64,000 nt of DNA from Saprospiraceae bacterium. Its GTDB lineage: Bacteria; Bacteroidota; Bacteroidia; Chitinophagales; Saprospiraceae. The notes under the pieces are model-generated. The model saw nothing but the letters and a program-made list of their open reading frames with translations, made no database searches and had not been told where the DNA came from. Location: assembly GCA_016713025.1 (NCBI GenBank), contig JADJPZ010000002.1, forward strand, positions 310,001 to 374,000, written 5' to 3'. Position numbers and translations under genes: made by a program. Of this stretch, positions 55,917 through 64,000 are shown one piece after another (the first letter of the stretch is position 1; every line of letters starts with the position of its first letter).

Positions 55917-56430
55917 AGTTATCAGCACAAATGTCATAAGGATCTTACTTTTGTTTTTTTCCCAAGTCTGGATATTTAAACAAGCCTCACTTCCCATCGG
56001 TAATATTTCAAATGTACATTTTCTGATTTACCCAATGGCTATTTTACTTTTGCCTGTCAAAACGACAAGGTCTTTACTTCTGATAATTGCATTTGTTTTT
56101 GGCATCTGTTTGGATATTTTTTACGATTCGCCGGGCATACATGCAGCAGCTTTAGTATTTACTGCGTATGTAAGAAATATTGTTATCGCACTTTTAGAAC
56201 CATTTTCGGGGTATAATATTGATGATGTCCCTACTATCAAACAGCTGGGATTCTCATGGTTTATTTCTTATATCAGTATATTATTGCTGATACATTTTTT
56301 TGTGTATTTCAGCATAGAAGCATTTTCGTTTGTATACATTTTTGAGATATTTCTAAGCTCGGTTTTTAGTTTTATTTGCAGTTTTATTGTGGTGATGATT
56401 ATTCAGTTTATTTTTAATACCAAATATTGA
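55909..56430 (+). CDS. mreD: rod shape-determining protein MreD
   Basis: 173 aa with about five membrane helices, including LLIIAFVFGICLDIFYDSPG, a conserved MreD signature. It overlaps mreC by 8 bases. Its stop codon TGA (56428-56430) is one copy of the 3-bp target duplication of element B, whose other copy lies at 56634-56636. Confidence 0.88.
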   Translation: MSRVISTNVIRILLLFFSQVWIFKQASLPIGNISNVHFLIYPMAILLLPVKTTRSLLLIIAFVFGICLDIFYDSPGIHAAALVFTAYVRNIVIALLEPFSGYNIDDVPTIKQLGFSWFISYISILLLIHFFVYFSIEAFSFVYIFEIFLSSVFSFICSFIVVMIIQFIFNTKY

Positions 56431-56633
56431 ACCTAAATATCTAAAATGAGATTCGTAGTGAGAGCTTCAAATACAATCCGCCCCGGCGGAAGCACTTTTA
56501 GCGACAAATCATACTGTGTGCAGCTATGCTGTAGTCACCACTATGGTGCGAAGCTATAAGTGATCCGCCGCGGCGGAGACTGATTTTGAAGTATTTGGAG
56601 GTCGTAATAGATTATTATTTTAGATTTTTAGGT
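56431..56633. mobile_element. MITE-like hairpin element B, 203 bp, inserted at the mreD stop codon
   Basis: Ends ACCTAAATATCTAAAAT and ATTTTAGATTTTTAGGT are inverted repeats with one mismatch. The flanks are TGA on both sides (3-bp duplication, the left one being the mreD stop). The interior has CCGCC/GGCGG hairpins and a GCTATG...CTATGG palindrome. It belongs to the same family as element A at 40878-41045; 20 bases at its left end match the right end of A exactly in reverse complement. It separates mreD from mrdA by 219 bp. Confidence 0.75.
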
Positions 56634-56649
56634 TGAATACTAATAATTC

Positions 56650-58524
56650 ATGAGACATCTTACTGATCGCAAATTTGTTTTTTTATATACCATTGTGATA
56701 GTGGCAATAATATTTATATTCAGGGCTGCACAAATGCAATTGTTTTCAGGAGAGTATACAGAGCGGGCCCGAGAAACAACACTGGAAAGGAAAATGATAC
56801 ATCCCGCCAGGGGACTCATTACGGACAGAAACGGGAAGACCATGGTTTATAATAAACCTATCTATGTGATTTATGCATTGTATCGAAAGATAGACCCCAA
56901 AATGGATACTACTTTGTTTTGCCATCTTCTCAATATTGATAAAACCACATTTATTGATAATTTAAAGAAGGATTGGAGTAGCCAGTTATTTCACAAATCG
57001 ACCCCTTTTGTTTTTTTAAATAAAATCAGCCCTGAACAATTTGCAATATTTCAGGAGCACATACATAAGTTTCCTGGGTTTACCGCTGAAGAAAGGATCA
57101 TAAGAGGATATCCTCACCATAATGCGTCCCATGTATTGGGTTATCTGGGTGAAGTAAACCAATCAATTATTGATAATTCAGTTGGTAAATATGAAATGGG
57201 AGATTTCATAGGAAAAACAGGCCTTGAAATTGCATATGAGAACGAACTCGGAGGTACTAAAGGTATCAATTATATCCTTAAGGACCCACATAACAGAAAA
57301 ATAGGGGCATATGAAAATGGGAGACTTGACAGTTTGGCGATCCCCGGAGAAGATATGGAGATCAGTATAGATCTGGAATTGCAGGCATATGCAGATAGTC
57401 TTATGATGAATAAAAGAGGAGGACTTGTAGCAATAGAACCTTCTACTGGGCAGATACTTGCTATGGTCAGTGCTCCTACATATGATCCTAATATACTCAG
57501 TCTGGACCAAAACAGAAATGAGGGAATGAGTCAATTATTGATGGACACCATCAACAGACCACTAAATAACAGGGCTGTTACCAACAGATATCCTCCCGGA
57601 TCTATCTTTAAACCTATTTTGTCACTGATTGCAATGCAAAAAGGGCTTTATTCAGCCGGTCGAGGAGGCATATGCAGAGGAGGCTATCGTTTGAGTGCCA
57701 GCAAGGTGGTAAAATGTCATGGACACGCTCCTATCACTGGCATTTCTTCAGCGATCCAATATTCCTGCAATACATATTATTGTGGTATGATGAGAGAGTT
57801 GCTCGACATGTATTCCTTTAAAAAGCCAGGTATCGGTCTGGATACTGTGGTTTCATATCTAAAGGATTTTGGGTTAGGAAGTAAACTGGGACTTGATTTT
57901 AGTTATGAAAATAAGGGATTTATACCTAATTCAGCTTTCTATGATCGAGCTTACAGAAGTGAGCTGACAGGATGGAGGTCAGCATGGGTTATTTCGCTGG
58001 GTATCGGTCAGGGAGAAATGCAGTTGACCACTGTACAAATGGCAAATCTTGCTGCCATTTTAGCTAACAGAGGGCACTTCTATACACCACACTTCATCAG
58101 AAAATATCTATCAGGTAAGCCTGTGCCGGACAAGTTTACTACCAAACACAAAGTCAGAATCGATGCGAGGCATTTTGGCCCTGTGGTCGATGGTCTGGAA
58201 AATGTAGTTCTCGCAGGTACTGCAAGAGTAGCATTTGTCGAAGGGCTTGATATCTGTGGCAAGACAGGTACATCACAAAACACACACGGCAAGGACCACT
58301 CTGTCTTTTTCGGATTTGCACCCAAAAATAATCCAAAGATCGCAGTAGCTGTTTTTGTTGAAAATGCCGGATGGGGTGGGGATTGGGCAGCTCCTATTTC
58401 CAGTTTGTTGATCGAGAAATATCTAAATAAAAAAGTATCCCCTGCGAGAAAATATCTGGAAGACAAAATGTTTAAAGGGCTTGTTAAAACAGCCGGCGCC
58501 GTTCCTAAAATAGTAGGTTTGTAA
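56650..58524 (+). CDS. mrdA: penicillin-binding protein 2, elongation transpeptidase
   Basis: 624 aa. An N-terminal membrane anchor (about 9-27), the dimerisation domain (PARGLITDRNGKTMV), then the transpeptidase: Ser318-x-x-Lys321 in PPGSIFKP, SCN in QYSCNTYYCG, and KTG in CGKTGTSQN. It cross-links peptidoglycan in the Rod complex with MreBCD. The usual next gene, rodA, is not present downstream; glgB follows instead. The start follows element B by 16 bases. Confidence 0.93.
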   Translation: MRHLTDRKFVFLYTIVIVAIIFIFRAAQMQLFSGEYTERARETTLERKMIHPARGLITDRNGKTMVYNKPIYVIYALYRKIDPKMDTTLFCHLLNIDKTTFIDNLKKDWSSQLFHKSTPFVFLNKISPEQFAIFQEHIHKFPGFTAEERIIRGYPHHNASHVLGYLGEVNQSIIDNSVGKYEMGDFIGKTGLEIAYENELGGTKGINYILKDPHNRKIGAYENGRLDSLAIPGEDMEISIDLELQAYADSLMMNKRGGLVAIEPSTGQILAMVSAPTYDPNILSLDQNRNEGMSQLLMDTINRPLNNRAVTNRYPPGSIFKPILSLIAMQKGLYSAGRGGICRGGYRLSASKVVKCHGHAPITGISSAIQYSCNTYYCGMMRELLDMYSFKKPGIGLDTVVSYLKDFGLGSKLGLDFSYENKGFIPNSAFYDRAYRSELTGWRSAWVISLGIGQGEMQLTTVQMANLAAILANRGHFYTPHFIRKYLSGKPVPDKFTTKHKVRIDARHFGPVVDGLENVVLAGTARVAFVEGLDICGKTGTSQNTHGKDHSVFFGFAPKNNPKIAVAVFVENAGWGGDWAAPISSLLIEKYLNKKVSPARKYLEDKMFKGLVKTAGAVPKIVGL

Positions 58525-58557
58525 TTTTCTTTGCATTTGCTGCTTAATATTTAATTG

Positions 58558-58593
58558 ATAATTCGTAAATTGTGCCAAATGTTTACGAATTAT
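58558..58593 (+). promoter_or_regulatory. 12-bp inverted repeat overlapping the glgB start codon
   Basis: ATAATTCGTAAA (58558-58569) and TTTACGAATTAT (58582-58593) form a perfect 12-bp palindrome with a 12-base spacer. The right arm includes the first two bases of the glgB ATG at 58592. As RNA it would form a hairpin hiding the initiation region; as DNA it could be an operator for a dimeric repressor. There is no U-run, so it is not a typical terminator for mrdA. Confidence 0.55.
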
Positions 58594-60592
58594 GGATTCA
58601 TCAAAAGTACATGTTCACTCACTTTTTACTGACTTTGATATAGCGCTGTTTAAGACAGGCAAACATTACCACATATACAATTTATTAGGATCACATCTGC
58701 TGCACCTTAATGGCGAAGATGGTTGTTATTTTGCAGTATATGCACCTAATGCCGAAAAGATATGCGTAGTAGGTGAATTTAATCATTGGAACGGATCGAA
58801 TCACATGTTGTATTCAAGATGGGATGGTTCCGGTATCTGGGAGGGTTTTATCCCCGGTGTGAATCATGGTTCTATATATAAATACAAAATATATCCATAC
58901 AACCACGGTCGCATCAGAATGAAAGCTGATCCATATGCTATCAAAGCAGAAGTTCCACCCAGGTCAGGTTCCGTAGTCTGGGATTTTAAGTATCACTGGA
59001 ATGACAAAAAATGGATGTCAGACCGCAAAACTATCAATACACATCATCAGCCTCACTCGGTCTATGAGATGCATTTTGGCTCATGGAGGCGTCATATTGA
59101 AGAAAAAAGATCACTGACATATGTGGAAATGGCCGACCAACTAATTCCCTATCTGTTAGAAATGGGGTATACTCATGTAGAGTTTTTGCCACTTGCCGAA
59201 CATCCCTATGAACCGTCCTGGGGATATCAGGTGACGGGATATTATGCAGCTTCAGGGAGATTTGGGAATCCGGAAGCATTGATGCATTTGATAGATAAGT
59301 TGCATCAGGCAGGCATCGGAGTTATTATGGATTGGGTTCCGGCACACTTTCCGTCTGATGACTTTTCACTGGCTACATTTGATGGGTCGTGTGTATATGA
59401 ACATCCGGATCGCAGGAAAGGCTTTCATCCCGATTGGAATACATTGATTTTTAACTACGGAAGGCCCGAGGTACGCAGTTTTCTGATATCCAATGCCTTT
59501 TTCTGGCTCGGGAAGTATCATATTGACGGGTTGAGGGTAGACGCTGTTTCATCAATAGCTTTTCTGGACTATTCGAGAAAAGAAGGAGAGTGGGAGCCCA
59601 ATCAATATGGAGGTCGCGAAAATCTTGAAGCTATCAGCTTCCTACAGGAGTTCAATACAGCAGTATATGGGGCATTTCCGGGGATTCAGACTATCGCCGA
59701 AGAATCCACTTCATACCCAATGGTGTCAAGACCAGTTCATCAGGGAGGACTCGGATTTGGTATGAAATGGATGATGGGATGGATGCATGATACTATAGAT
59801 TATTTTAAAAGGGAGTTTAAATACAGAAAGTTTCACCAAAATGACATTACTTTCAGTATCATGTATGCTTTTTCTGAAAATTTTATGCTGGCATTATCTC
59901 ATGACGAAGTGGTACACGGCAAATCGTCTATGATTGGAAAAATGAGCGGCGACGAATGGCAGAAATTTGCAAATCTGAGGACACTGTATGCTTACATGTT
60001 TACGCACCCGGGCACTAAACTTTTATTTATGGGAAATGACATGGGACAATACAATGAATGGAATTTTACCATCCAATTGGAGTGGGATTTACTCCAGTAT
60101 CCATCCCACAGGGGTTTGAATGATACAATCAAGGCTCTCAATCATCTTTATAAATCTGAAAAAGCATTATATCATTACAACTTCAGTCCTGTAGGATTTG
60201 AATGGATCGATGCCGGTGACCGAGCTAATTCCATATTGATATTTCAAAGAAAATCAGATATAAAAAACGATGTACTAATGATAGTATGCAATTTGAATAT
60301 CACTGCGCACAATACCTACAAGGTCGGACTTTATGCCAAACAGACCTGGCAGATGATATTTAATTCTGATGATAAGAGTTTTTGGGGTAGCGGATATGAA
60401 GTAAAAAGAAAGGTTGCAACCAGGAAAATAGAATGGAATGGCAGAAAACATACACTGGAAATAGATATTCCACCATTGTCCGTAACAGTCTATCGCTTGT
60501 TATCATCATTGGAAGACAAGCCCAAAGCAACAAAAACTAAAGCAGCGACAACAAAAAAAGTGGAAACCAAAGTGAAGGGTAAAATTCCATAA
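58592..60592 (+). CDS. glgB: 1,4-alpha-glucan branching enzyme
   Basis: 666 aa. A CBM48 module (about 40-130, VVGEFNHWNG) is followed by the GH13 barrel: IDGLRVDAV with nucleophile Asp317, TIAEEST with acid Glu370, and ALSHDEVVHGKSS with the third Asp. It makes alpha-1,6 branches in glycogen. The C-terminus carries about 28 extra residues rich in Lys and Thr (KPKATKTKAATTKK), unusual for the family. It sits downstream of mrdA with a start-codon hairpin that may control it separately. Confidence 0.93.
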   Translation: MDSSKVHVHSLFTDFDIALFKTGKHYHIYNLLGSHLLHLNGEDGCYFAVYAPNAEKICVVGEFNHWNGSNHMLYSRWDGSGIWEGFIPGVNHGSIYKYKIYPYNHGRIRMKADPYAIKAEVPPRSGSVVWDFKYHWNDKKWMSDRKTINTHHQPHSVYEMHFGSWRRHIEEKRSLTYVEMADQLIPYLLEMGYTHVEFLPLAEHPYEPSWGYQVTGYYAASGRFGNPEALMHLIDKLHQAGIGVIMDWVPAHFPSDDFSLATFDGSCVYEHPDRRKGFHPDWNTLIFNYGRPEVRSFLISNAFFWLGKYHIDGLRVDAVSSIAFLDYSRKEGEWEPNQYGGRENLEAISFLQEFNTAVYGAFPGIQTIAEESTSYPMVSRPVHQGGLGFGMKWMMGWMHDTIDYFKREFKYRKFHQNDITFSIMYAFSENFMLALSHDEVVHGKSSMIGKMSGDEWQKFANLRTLYAYMFTHPGTKLLFMGNDMGQYNEWNFTIQLEWDLLQYPSHRGLNDTIKALNHLYKSEKALYHYNFSPVGFEWIDAGDRANSILIFQRKSDIKNDVLMIVCNLNITAHNTYKVGLYAKQTWQMIFNSDDKSFWGSGYEVKRKVATRKIEWNGRKHTLEIDIPPLSVTVYRLLSSLEDKPKATKTKAATTKKVETKVKGKIP

Positions 60593-60675
60593 CATTTTAG
60601 TTGGCCATTTTCAAATCATGAATAGTAATACAAAAGTGTGTATAACATATGGCACTTCTTTTAGGATAAGAATGA

Positions 60676-61203
60676 AAACGGCAAACGGCATTTATGAGTA
60701 TTAGTCCAAATGGAATATTTCCTCAATTTACCCCGACCCCTGAAGGAGAGATCAGATGTCTGAAGAGGTAAAGGGTGGGTCGCCCCTTGAGGAAATGAGA
60801 GTTATTGGGAAGGTAATTTGGCTTTTCTTACCCCTGCCCCTGAAGGGGAATGCAGTGCTTTTATTATGACAAGTGGGTGGGGCGTCCCTTGAGGAAATGA
60901 GAGTTATTGTGAAGGTAATTTGGCTCTTCTTACCCTTGCCCCTGTAGGGGAATGCAGCACTTTTATTATGACAAGTGGGTGGGTCGTCCCTTGAGGGAAT
61001 GAAGGTAGTGGGCAAACGGCACTTATGAGTATGAGTCCAGATGGAATATTTCCTCAATTTACCCCCGACCCCTGAAGGACAGATCTGATGTCTGAAGAGA
61101 GGTAAAGGGTGGGGCGTCCCTTGAGGAAATGAGAGTTATTGGGAAGGTAATTTGGCTTTTCTTACCCCTGCCCCTGAAGGGGAATGCAGCGCTTTTATTA
61201 TGA
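60676..61203. repeat. nested tandem repeats upstream of the trans-sulfuration gene
   Basis: A 102-bp unit (starting CTTGAGG, containing GAGAGTTATT and CCCCTGAAGGGG-type palindromes) repeats from 60786, 60888 and 60990. A larger ~331-bp unit starting GCAAACGGCA recurs at 60681 and 61012, so part of the array is duplicated as a block. It ends about 55 bp before the coding start at 61259. The ORF readable across it on the minus strand is only repeat translation. The rest of 60593-61258 holds no gene. Confidence 0.75.
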
Positions 61204-61258
61204 CAATTCCTGGAATTGGTATTATTCATTACCTTTGAGCCAAATAAGTTATCACATA

Positions 61259-62404
61259 ATGAAATTTGCCACCAAAGTTATCCATGCGGGAATTGAGCCT
61301 GATCCTTCAACAGGAGCGATCATGACACCTATCTATCAGACATCAACCTATGTGCAGGCAGCACCGGGCGATCATAAAGGATATGAGTATGCGCGTACTC
61401 AAAATCCAACAAGAACAGTACTGGAAAAAAACCTTGCTGCACTCGAAAATGCCACAGATGCTATTTGTTTTGGAAGCGGACTGGCAGCCATGGATAGTGT
61501 ACTGAAGCTGCTCAATCCAGGAGATGAGGTGATTGCTTGTGACGATTTGTATGGCGGGTCGTACAGGATCATGACAAAGGTATTTGGAAAGTACGGGATT
61601 AAATTTCATTTTGTCGGTATGAGCGATGTAAATGGCCTGAATGCTCTGATGACTTCAAATACCAAAATGATCTGGGTAGAGACACCTACCAATCCTATGC
61701 TCAACATCATAGACATCAAAGCAGTATGTGACCATGTAAAAGGTAAAGGTATCATGGTATGCGTAGACAATACATTTGCATCACCTTATCTACAGAATCC
61801 ATTGGATTTGGGAGCAGATATCGTAGTACACTCGGCTACAAAATATATCGGTGGACACTCTGACGTCATACATGGTGTAGTGATCACCAATGATGCTGAT
61901 ATATCAAGACAAATCAGATTTTTGCAGAATGCAGTAGGTGCTGTACCAGGTCCCCAGGATTGTTTTTTGATTCTCAGAGGTATCAAGACCTTGCATATCA
62001 GAGTAGAAAGAGCGTGCCAAAATGCAGAAAAAATTGCCCTTTATCTCAAAAATCACCCAAAAGTATCCAAAGTTTATTTCCCGGGCTTTCCGGACCATCC
62101 AAGTCATGATGTGGCTAAAAAGCAGATGAAAATGTTTGGCGGCATGGTATCCTTTGATTTGGTAGCCAACAATGAAGAGAGCGCACGCAAAGTACTGAGC
62201 GGTACACATTATTTTTCATTGGCTGAGTCACTGGGTGGTGTAGAGTCCCTGATAGGTCATCCGGCGAGTATGACACACGGGTCTATACCGAGAGAAGAAA
62301 GGCTCAAAGTGGGATTGACGGATTCTTTGATACGTTTGAGCGTAGGCATAGAAGATGTGGATGATTTGATACAGGATTTGGAGGAGGCATTGGCTTTGGT
62401 TTAA
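61259..62404 (+). CDS. PLP-dependent trans-sulfuration enzyme (cystathionine gamma-synthase/lyase type)
   Basis: 381 aa from the ATG at 61259 (MKFATKVIHAG). An upstream start in the repeat tract is rejected because the family begins here. YEYARTQNPTRTVLEKNLAA and FGSGLAAMDSVL bind the cofactor, and Lys195 in VVHSATKYIGGHSDV forms the aldimine. SLGGVESLIGHPASMTH is the C-terminal signature. Members interconvert homocysteine, cystathionine and cysteine, and sequence alone does not separate MetB, MetC and MccB reliably. It is monocistronic. Confidence 0.9.
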   Translation: MKFATKVIHAGIEPDPSTGAIMTPIYQTSTYVQAAPGDHKGYEYARTQNPTRTVLEKNLAALENATDAICFGSGLAAMDSVLKLLNPGDEVIACDDLYGGSYRIMTKVFGKYGIKFHFVGMSDVNGLNALMTSNTKMIWVETPTNPMLNIIDIKAVCDHVKGKGIMVCVDNTFASPYLQNPLDLGADIVVHSATKYIGGHSDVIHGVVITNDADISRQIRFLQNAVGAVPGPQDCFLILRGIKTLHIRVERACQNAEKIALYLKNHPKVSKVYFPGFPDHPSHDVAKKQMKMFGGMVSFDLVANNEESARKVLSGTHYFSLAESLGGVESLIGHPASMTHGSIPREERLKVGLTDSLIRLSVGIEDVDDLIQDLEEALALV

Positions 62405-62893
62405 GAAAGCAATTATACCCAACAGAAAATTGAATGTGAAAATTTATGATAAACTTGGGTTAGTTTGTTGATTTTCAGGCATATTCTCTTGAATTAACTA
62501 TTTTGATATTATCCTTCTGCCTTTTTATTTGAAATTTAGAAATAAGAATAAGTTAAAAATTTTATTGCCTTAAAATCAATATATTATGATCATGAAATCA
62601 AAATAATCGCCTTATTTAGTTCACCTGCCCGCCTATAAAATAGTTGTCAGGCAGGCCAAAGCGTTGATTATTTTATCGTCAGAACCATAATGTTTTGAGT
62701 TACAACTAAGAAAAATTTTAAACATACTCTAAAGTGGAAAAAAGGAAGATAATAAAATTGACCCTTCATCCGAAATAAGTCGACATTTGTAGATAATCCT
62801 CTAGGATCGGTATTTAGTCATGCAACTCAATAGGACACAATAGCGTCATTGGTGTATAATTTTGATTTTATAACCCATTAAATATTTATCATC
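62405..62893. other. 489-bp gene-free interval with element ends and a candidate promoter
   Basis: No gene. AACAGAAAATTGAATG near 62421 recurs near 6486. A stem CCTGC...GCAGG within 62620-62660 is nested in a larger palindrome. TTACAACTAAGAAAAA then AAACATACTC followed by TAA (62699-62732) is a mobile-element-like end also seen near 42393, 6391 and 63441. TAATTTTG at 62857-62864 is a candidate -7 box for the next gene. Confidence 0.45.
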
Positions 62894-63220
62894 ATGAAAA
62901 ATTTAAAAAGTATTTTCGCAGTTGTTGGTTTTGCTTTGATGACACAATTTTCGATCGCAGGCGATGTTTCAGTTGCCAAAAAACCCGAAAGTGTACAAAT
63001 CCGGACTATCCTCAATAGCATTGATTTTACAAATCTTGTTAAGTCTGAGACAAAGCTGAATATCAGTTTTTTTATCAACTCACAAAACGAAGTGATCGTT
63101 GTTACTACCAACAACAAAGAGTTGGACGGTGTAATAAAGAGTACGCTGAACTACAAAAAAATAGCGGTTAATGAACTGGAATACAACAAAGTATATACCG
63201 TTCCTGTCCACATAAAATAA
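62894..63220 (+). CDS. small secreted protein, unknown function
   Basis: 108 aa. The signal peptide ends near residue 22 (MTQFSIAG), leaving about 85 residues with a beta-alpha-beta look (LNISFFINSQNEVIVVTTNN, LDGVIKSTLNYKKIAV). This pattern is common in short Bacteroidota periplasmic proteins resembling TonB C-terminal folds, but I do not recognise a named family. Its TAA stop (63218-63220) is the left copy of a 3-bp target duplication of the element that follows. Its probable terminator at 63477-63508 is now beyond that element. Confidence 0.7.
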   Translation: MKNLKSIFAVVGFALMTQFSIAGDVSVAKKPESVQIRTILNSIDFTNLVKSETKLNISFFINSQNEVIVVTTNNKELDGVIKSTLNYKKIAVNELEYNKVYTVPVHIK

Positions 63221-63448
63221 GAGTATGTTTATATTTATATGTTTGAGCGAAAGTGAGGAAATTTAATTTTGGACAAGGCATATTTTGCAGTCGTAGCCGG
63301 TCAAGACGATTTTTAGAAAAATGTCTTGATCGGGACAGAAGCGTCCCGGAAGCTCAAGCGTAGCTTGACCCCTTACAGCGAAAAATATATTGATGGCTAA
63401 AAATAAATTTGCCACTTGGAGCCAAATGATAAAAGTATAAACATACTC
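63221..63448. mobile_element. MITE-like hairpin element C, 228 bp, inserted at a stop codon
   Basis: Ends GAGTATGTTTATA and TATAAACATACTC are perfect inverted repeats and similarity continues inward. Both flanks are TAA (63218-63220, the stop of the upstream gene, and 63449-63451). The interior has three hairpins: TCAAGAC...GTCTTGA around 63299-63331, GGGAC...GTCCC near 63337, and TCAAGC...GCTTGA near 63355. There is no ORF. A partial copy lies at 6346-6399. Confidence 0.75.
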
Positions 63449-63476
63449 TAAGCATTTTTCATAGTTAATTGTTTTG

Positions 63477-63508
63477 AAGCCGAAGGAAAATGATTCTTCG
63501 GCTTTTTT
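63477..63508 (+). terminator. Rho-independent terminator
   Basis: AAGCCGAAG and CTTCGGCTT form a 9-bp stem with a 10-base loop, followed by six T. It suits the 108-aa gene upstream, from which it is separated by element C. The interval 63509-63717 shows nothing further. Confidence 0.75.
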
Positions 63509-63717
63509 ATTGAAAAATTATGGCGTATAGATTGTGTAGATATAATTTTTTCAAAGAAAATTATCATCGTTTATATTGTCCTAGAAGTACAATGAAAATT
63601 ATTCAATGATGACAAACTACTTTTCTGATATAAGCACAAGTTTAAACAATTCACATTAGTTTCACTATTACAAGCCATCCAAAGAGAAGTCAACTAAACC
63701 AGGTGGTATCATCAAGA

Positions 63718-64000
63718 TTAATAAGGACTTTTTGCTGTTTTGGCATTTTCTGGAAGTTGAAACTCTTTGGCGTCAAGCTTCATTTCTTGAAGGGAGATCG
63801 CTTCACTTACCAAATTGAACTGTTGCGTATCTATTATAGATTTCAGTGGAAGTGATTGGGATACGTTCAGGTATTCATACCAATTACCATAAAAATGGTT
63901 CTTGAATAATGCAATGTCCACACCAATTTTTTGATTGAAGTAGTATTTTTGAACTCCGCTTTTACAATTCATTTTGACTTCATCACACTTGTAACCAAGT
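63718..64000 (-). CDS. C-terminal part of an unidentified protein, cut by the window edge
   Basis: The frame stays open to the window end, so the ATG at 63972 is probably internal. The last 94 residues read LGYKCDEVKMNCKSGVQKYY and continue to AKTAKSPY. A GYKC motif followed by a short charged strand is common in Bacteroidota secreted proteins of the GLPGLI/DUF4412 type, in which a conserved Cys follows Gly-Tyr-Lys. The assignment is tentative until the N-terminus is seen. Confidence 0.5.
   Translation of the reverse strand, partial: LGYKCDEVKMNCKSGVQKYYFNQKIGVDIALFKNHFYGNWYEYLNVSQSLPLKSIIDTQQFNLVSEAISLQEMKLDAKEFQLPENAKTAKSPY

Noticed and set aside
58558..58593. Terminator for mrdA
   Set aside because: The palindrome lacks a following T-run and overlaps the next start codon, so a regulatory role is more likely.
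60752..61057. 101-aa minus-strand ORF with internally repeated peptide
   Set aside because: It is simply translation of the tandem DNA repeats, has no start-site support and no family resemblance.
1..64000. CRISPR arrays, rRNA and tRNA genes
   Set aside because: No regularly spaced short repeats with unique spacers and no cloverleaf-like or rRNA segments were recognised on reading; small tRNAs could be missed without a covariance search.

Overview
The window (about 40% GC by eye) comes from a Bacteroidota genome, most likely a Saprospirales/Chitinophagales-type environmental bacterium. The markers are a SusC/SusD pair driven by an ECF sigma/FecR system, type IX secretion sorting tails (type A at the end of the 763-aa protein at 38361-40652, gliding-motility type B at the end of the 781-aa protein at 42468-44813), DUF2911, DUF5916 and DUF4623 proteins, and weak Shine-Dalgarno sites. 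Assignments come from reading the sequence and from family knowledge; no database search was run.

Layout. 1-6.2 kb: minus-strand housekeeping and hypothetical genes (DUF4287 fragment, DUF2911, DUF5916, lipase, Lys-rich protein) plus a transposase remnant. 6.7-8.9 kb: a penicillin-acylase-family hydrolase. 9.1-22.3 kb: an 11-gene minus-strand operon for fucose-containing glycans. Its products are the importer FucP, two alpha-L-fucosidases (GH95 and GH29), a sulfatase, a mutarotase, and the non-phosphorylative L-fucose pathway (dehydrogenase, lactonase, a UxaA-type dehydratase, 2-keto-3-deoxyfuconate dehydrogenase, FAH-type hydrolase) ending in an FMN lactate dehydrogenase. 22.4-26.7 kb: an accessory block in which three copies of a structured repeat separate DUF6624 genes and a Crp/membrane-cyclase/DoxX group. 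27.3-42.2 kb: a polysaccharide-utilisation-like locus with sigma factor, FecR, SusC, SusD, DUF5018, DUF4623, a GHL10 glycosidase-like protein and a phosphodiester glycosidase.

42.5-49.6 kb: a T9SS-secreted protein, rlmN, two DinB proteins, a ferredoxin-NADP-reductase-like protein, a radical SAM/SPASM protein and a PAP2 phosphatase. 49.67-52.42 kb: a composite mobile unit made of an IS66-family element, a decapitated ATPase/TOPRIM-like defence pair and a 161-bp mini-element with the same terminal repeats, all bracketed by an 8-bp target duplication. 52.5-62.4 kb: an M16-like protein, the mreBCD-mrdA cell-shape operon, glgB, a tandem-repeat tract and a cystathionine-gamma-synthase-type gene. 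62.9-64 kb: a small secreted protein and a gene running off the edge.

The most notable non-genic structure is a set of MITE-like hairpin elements with 3-bp target duplications. Two of them sit exactly on stop codons (mreD and the 108-aa gene), so the duplication recreates the stop. Several genes carry single frameshifts at or near homopolymers, so some apparent pseudogenes may be long-read assembly errors.
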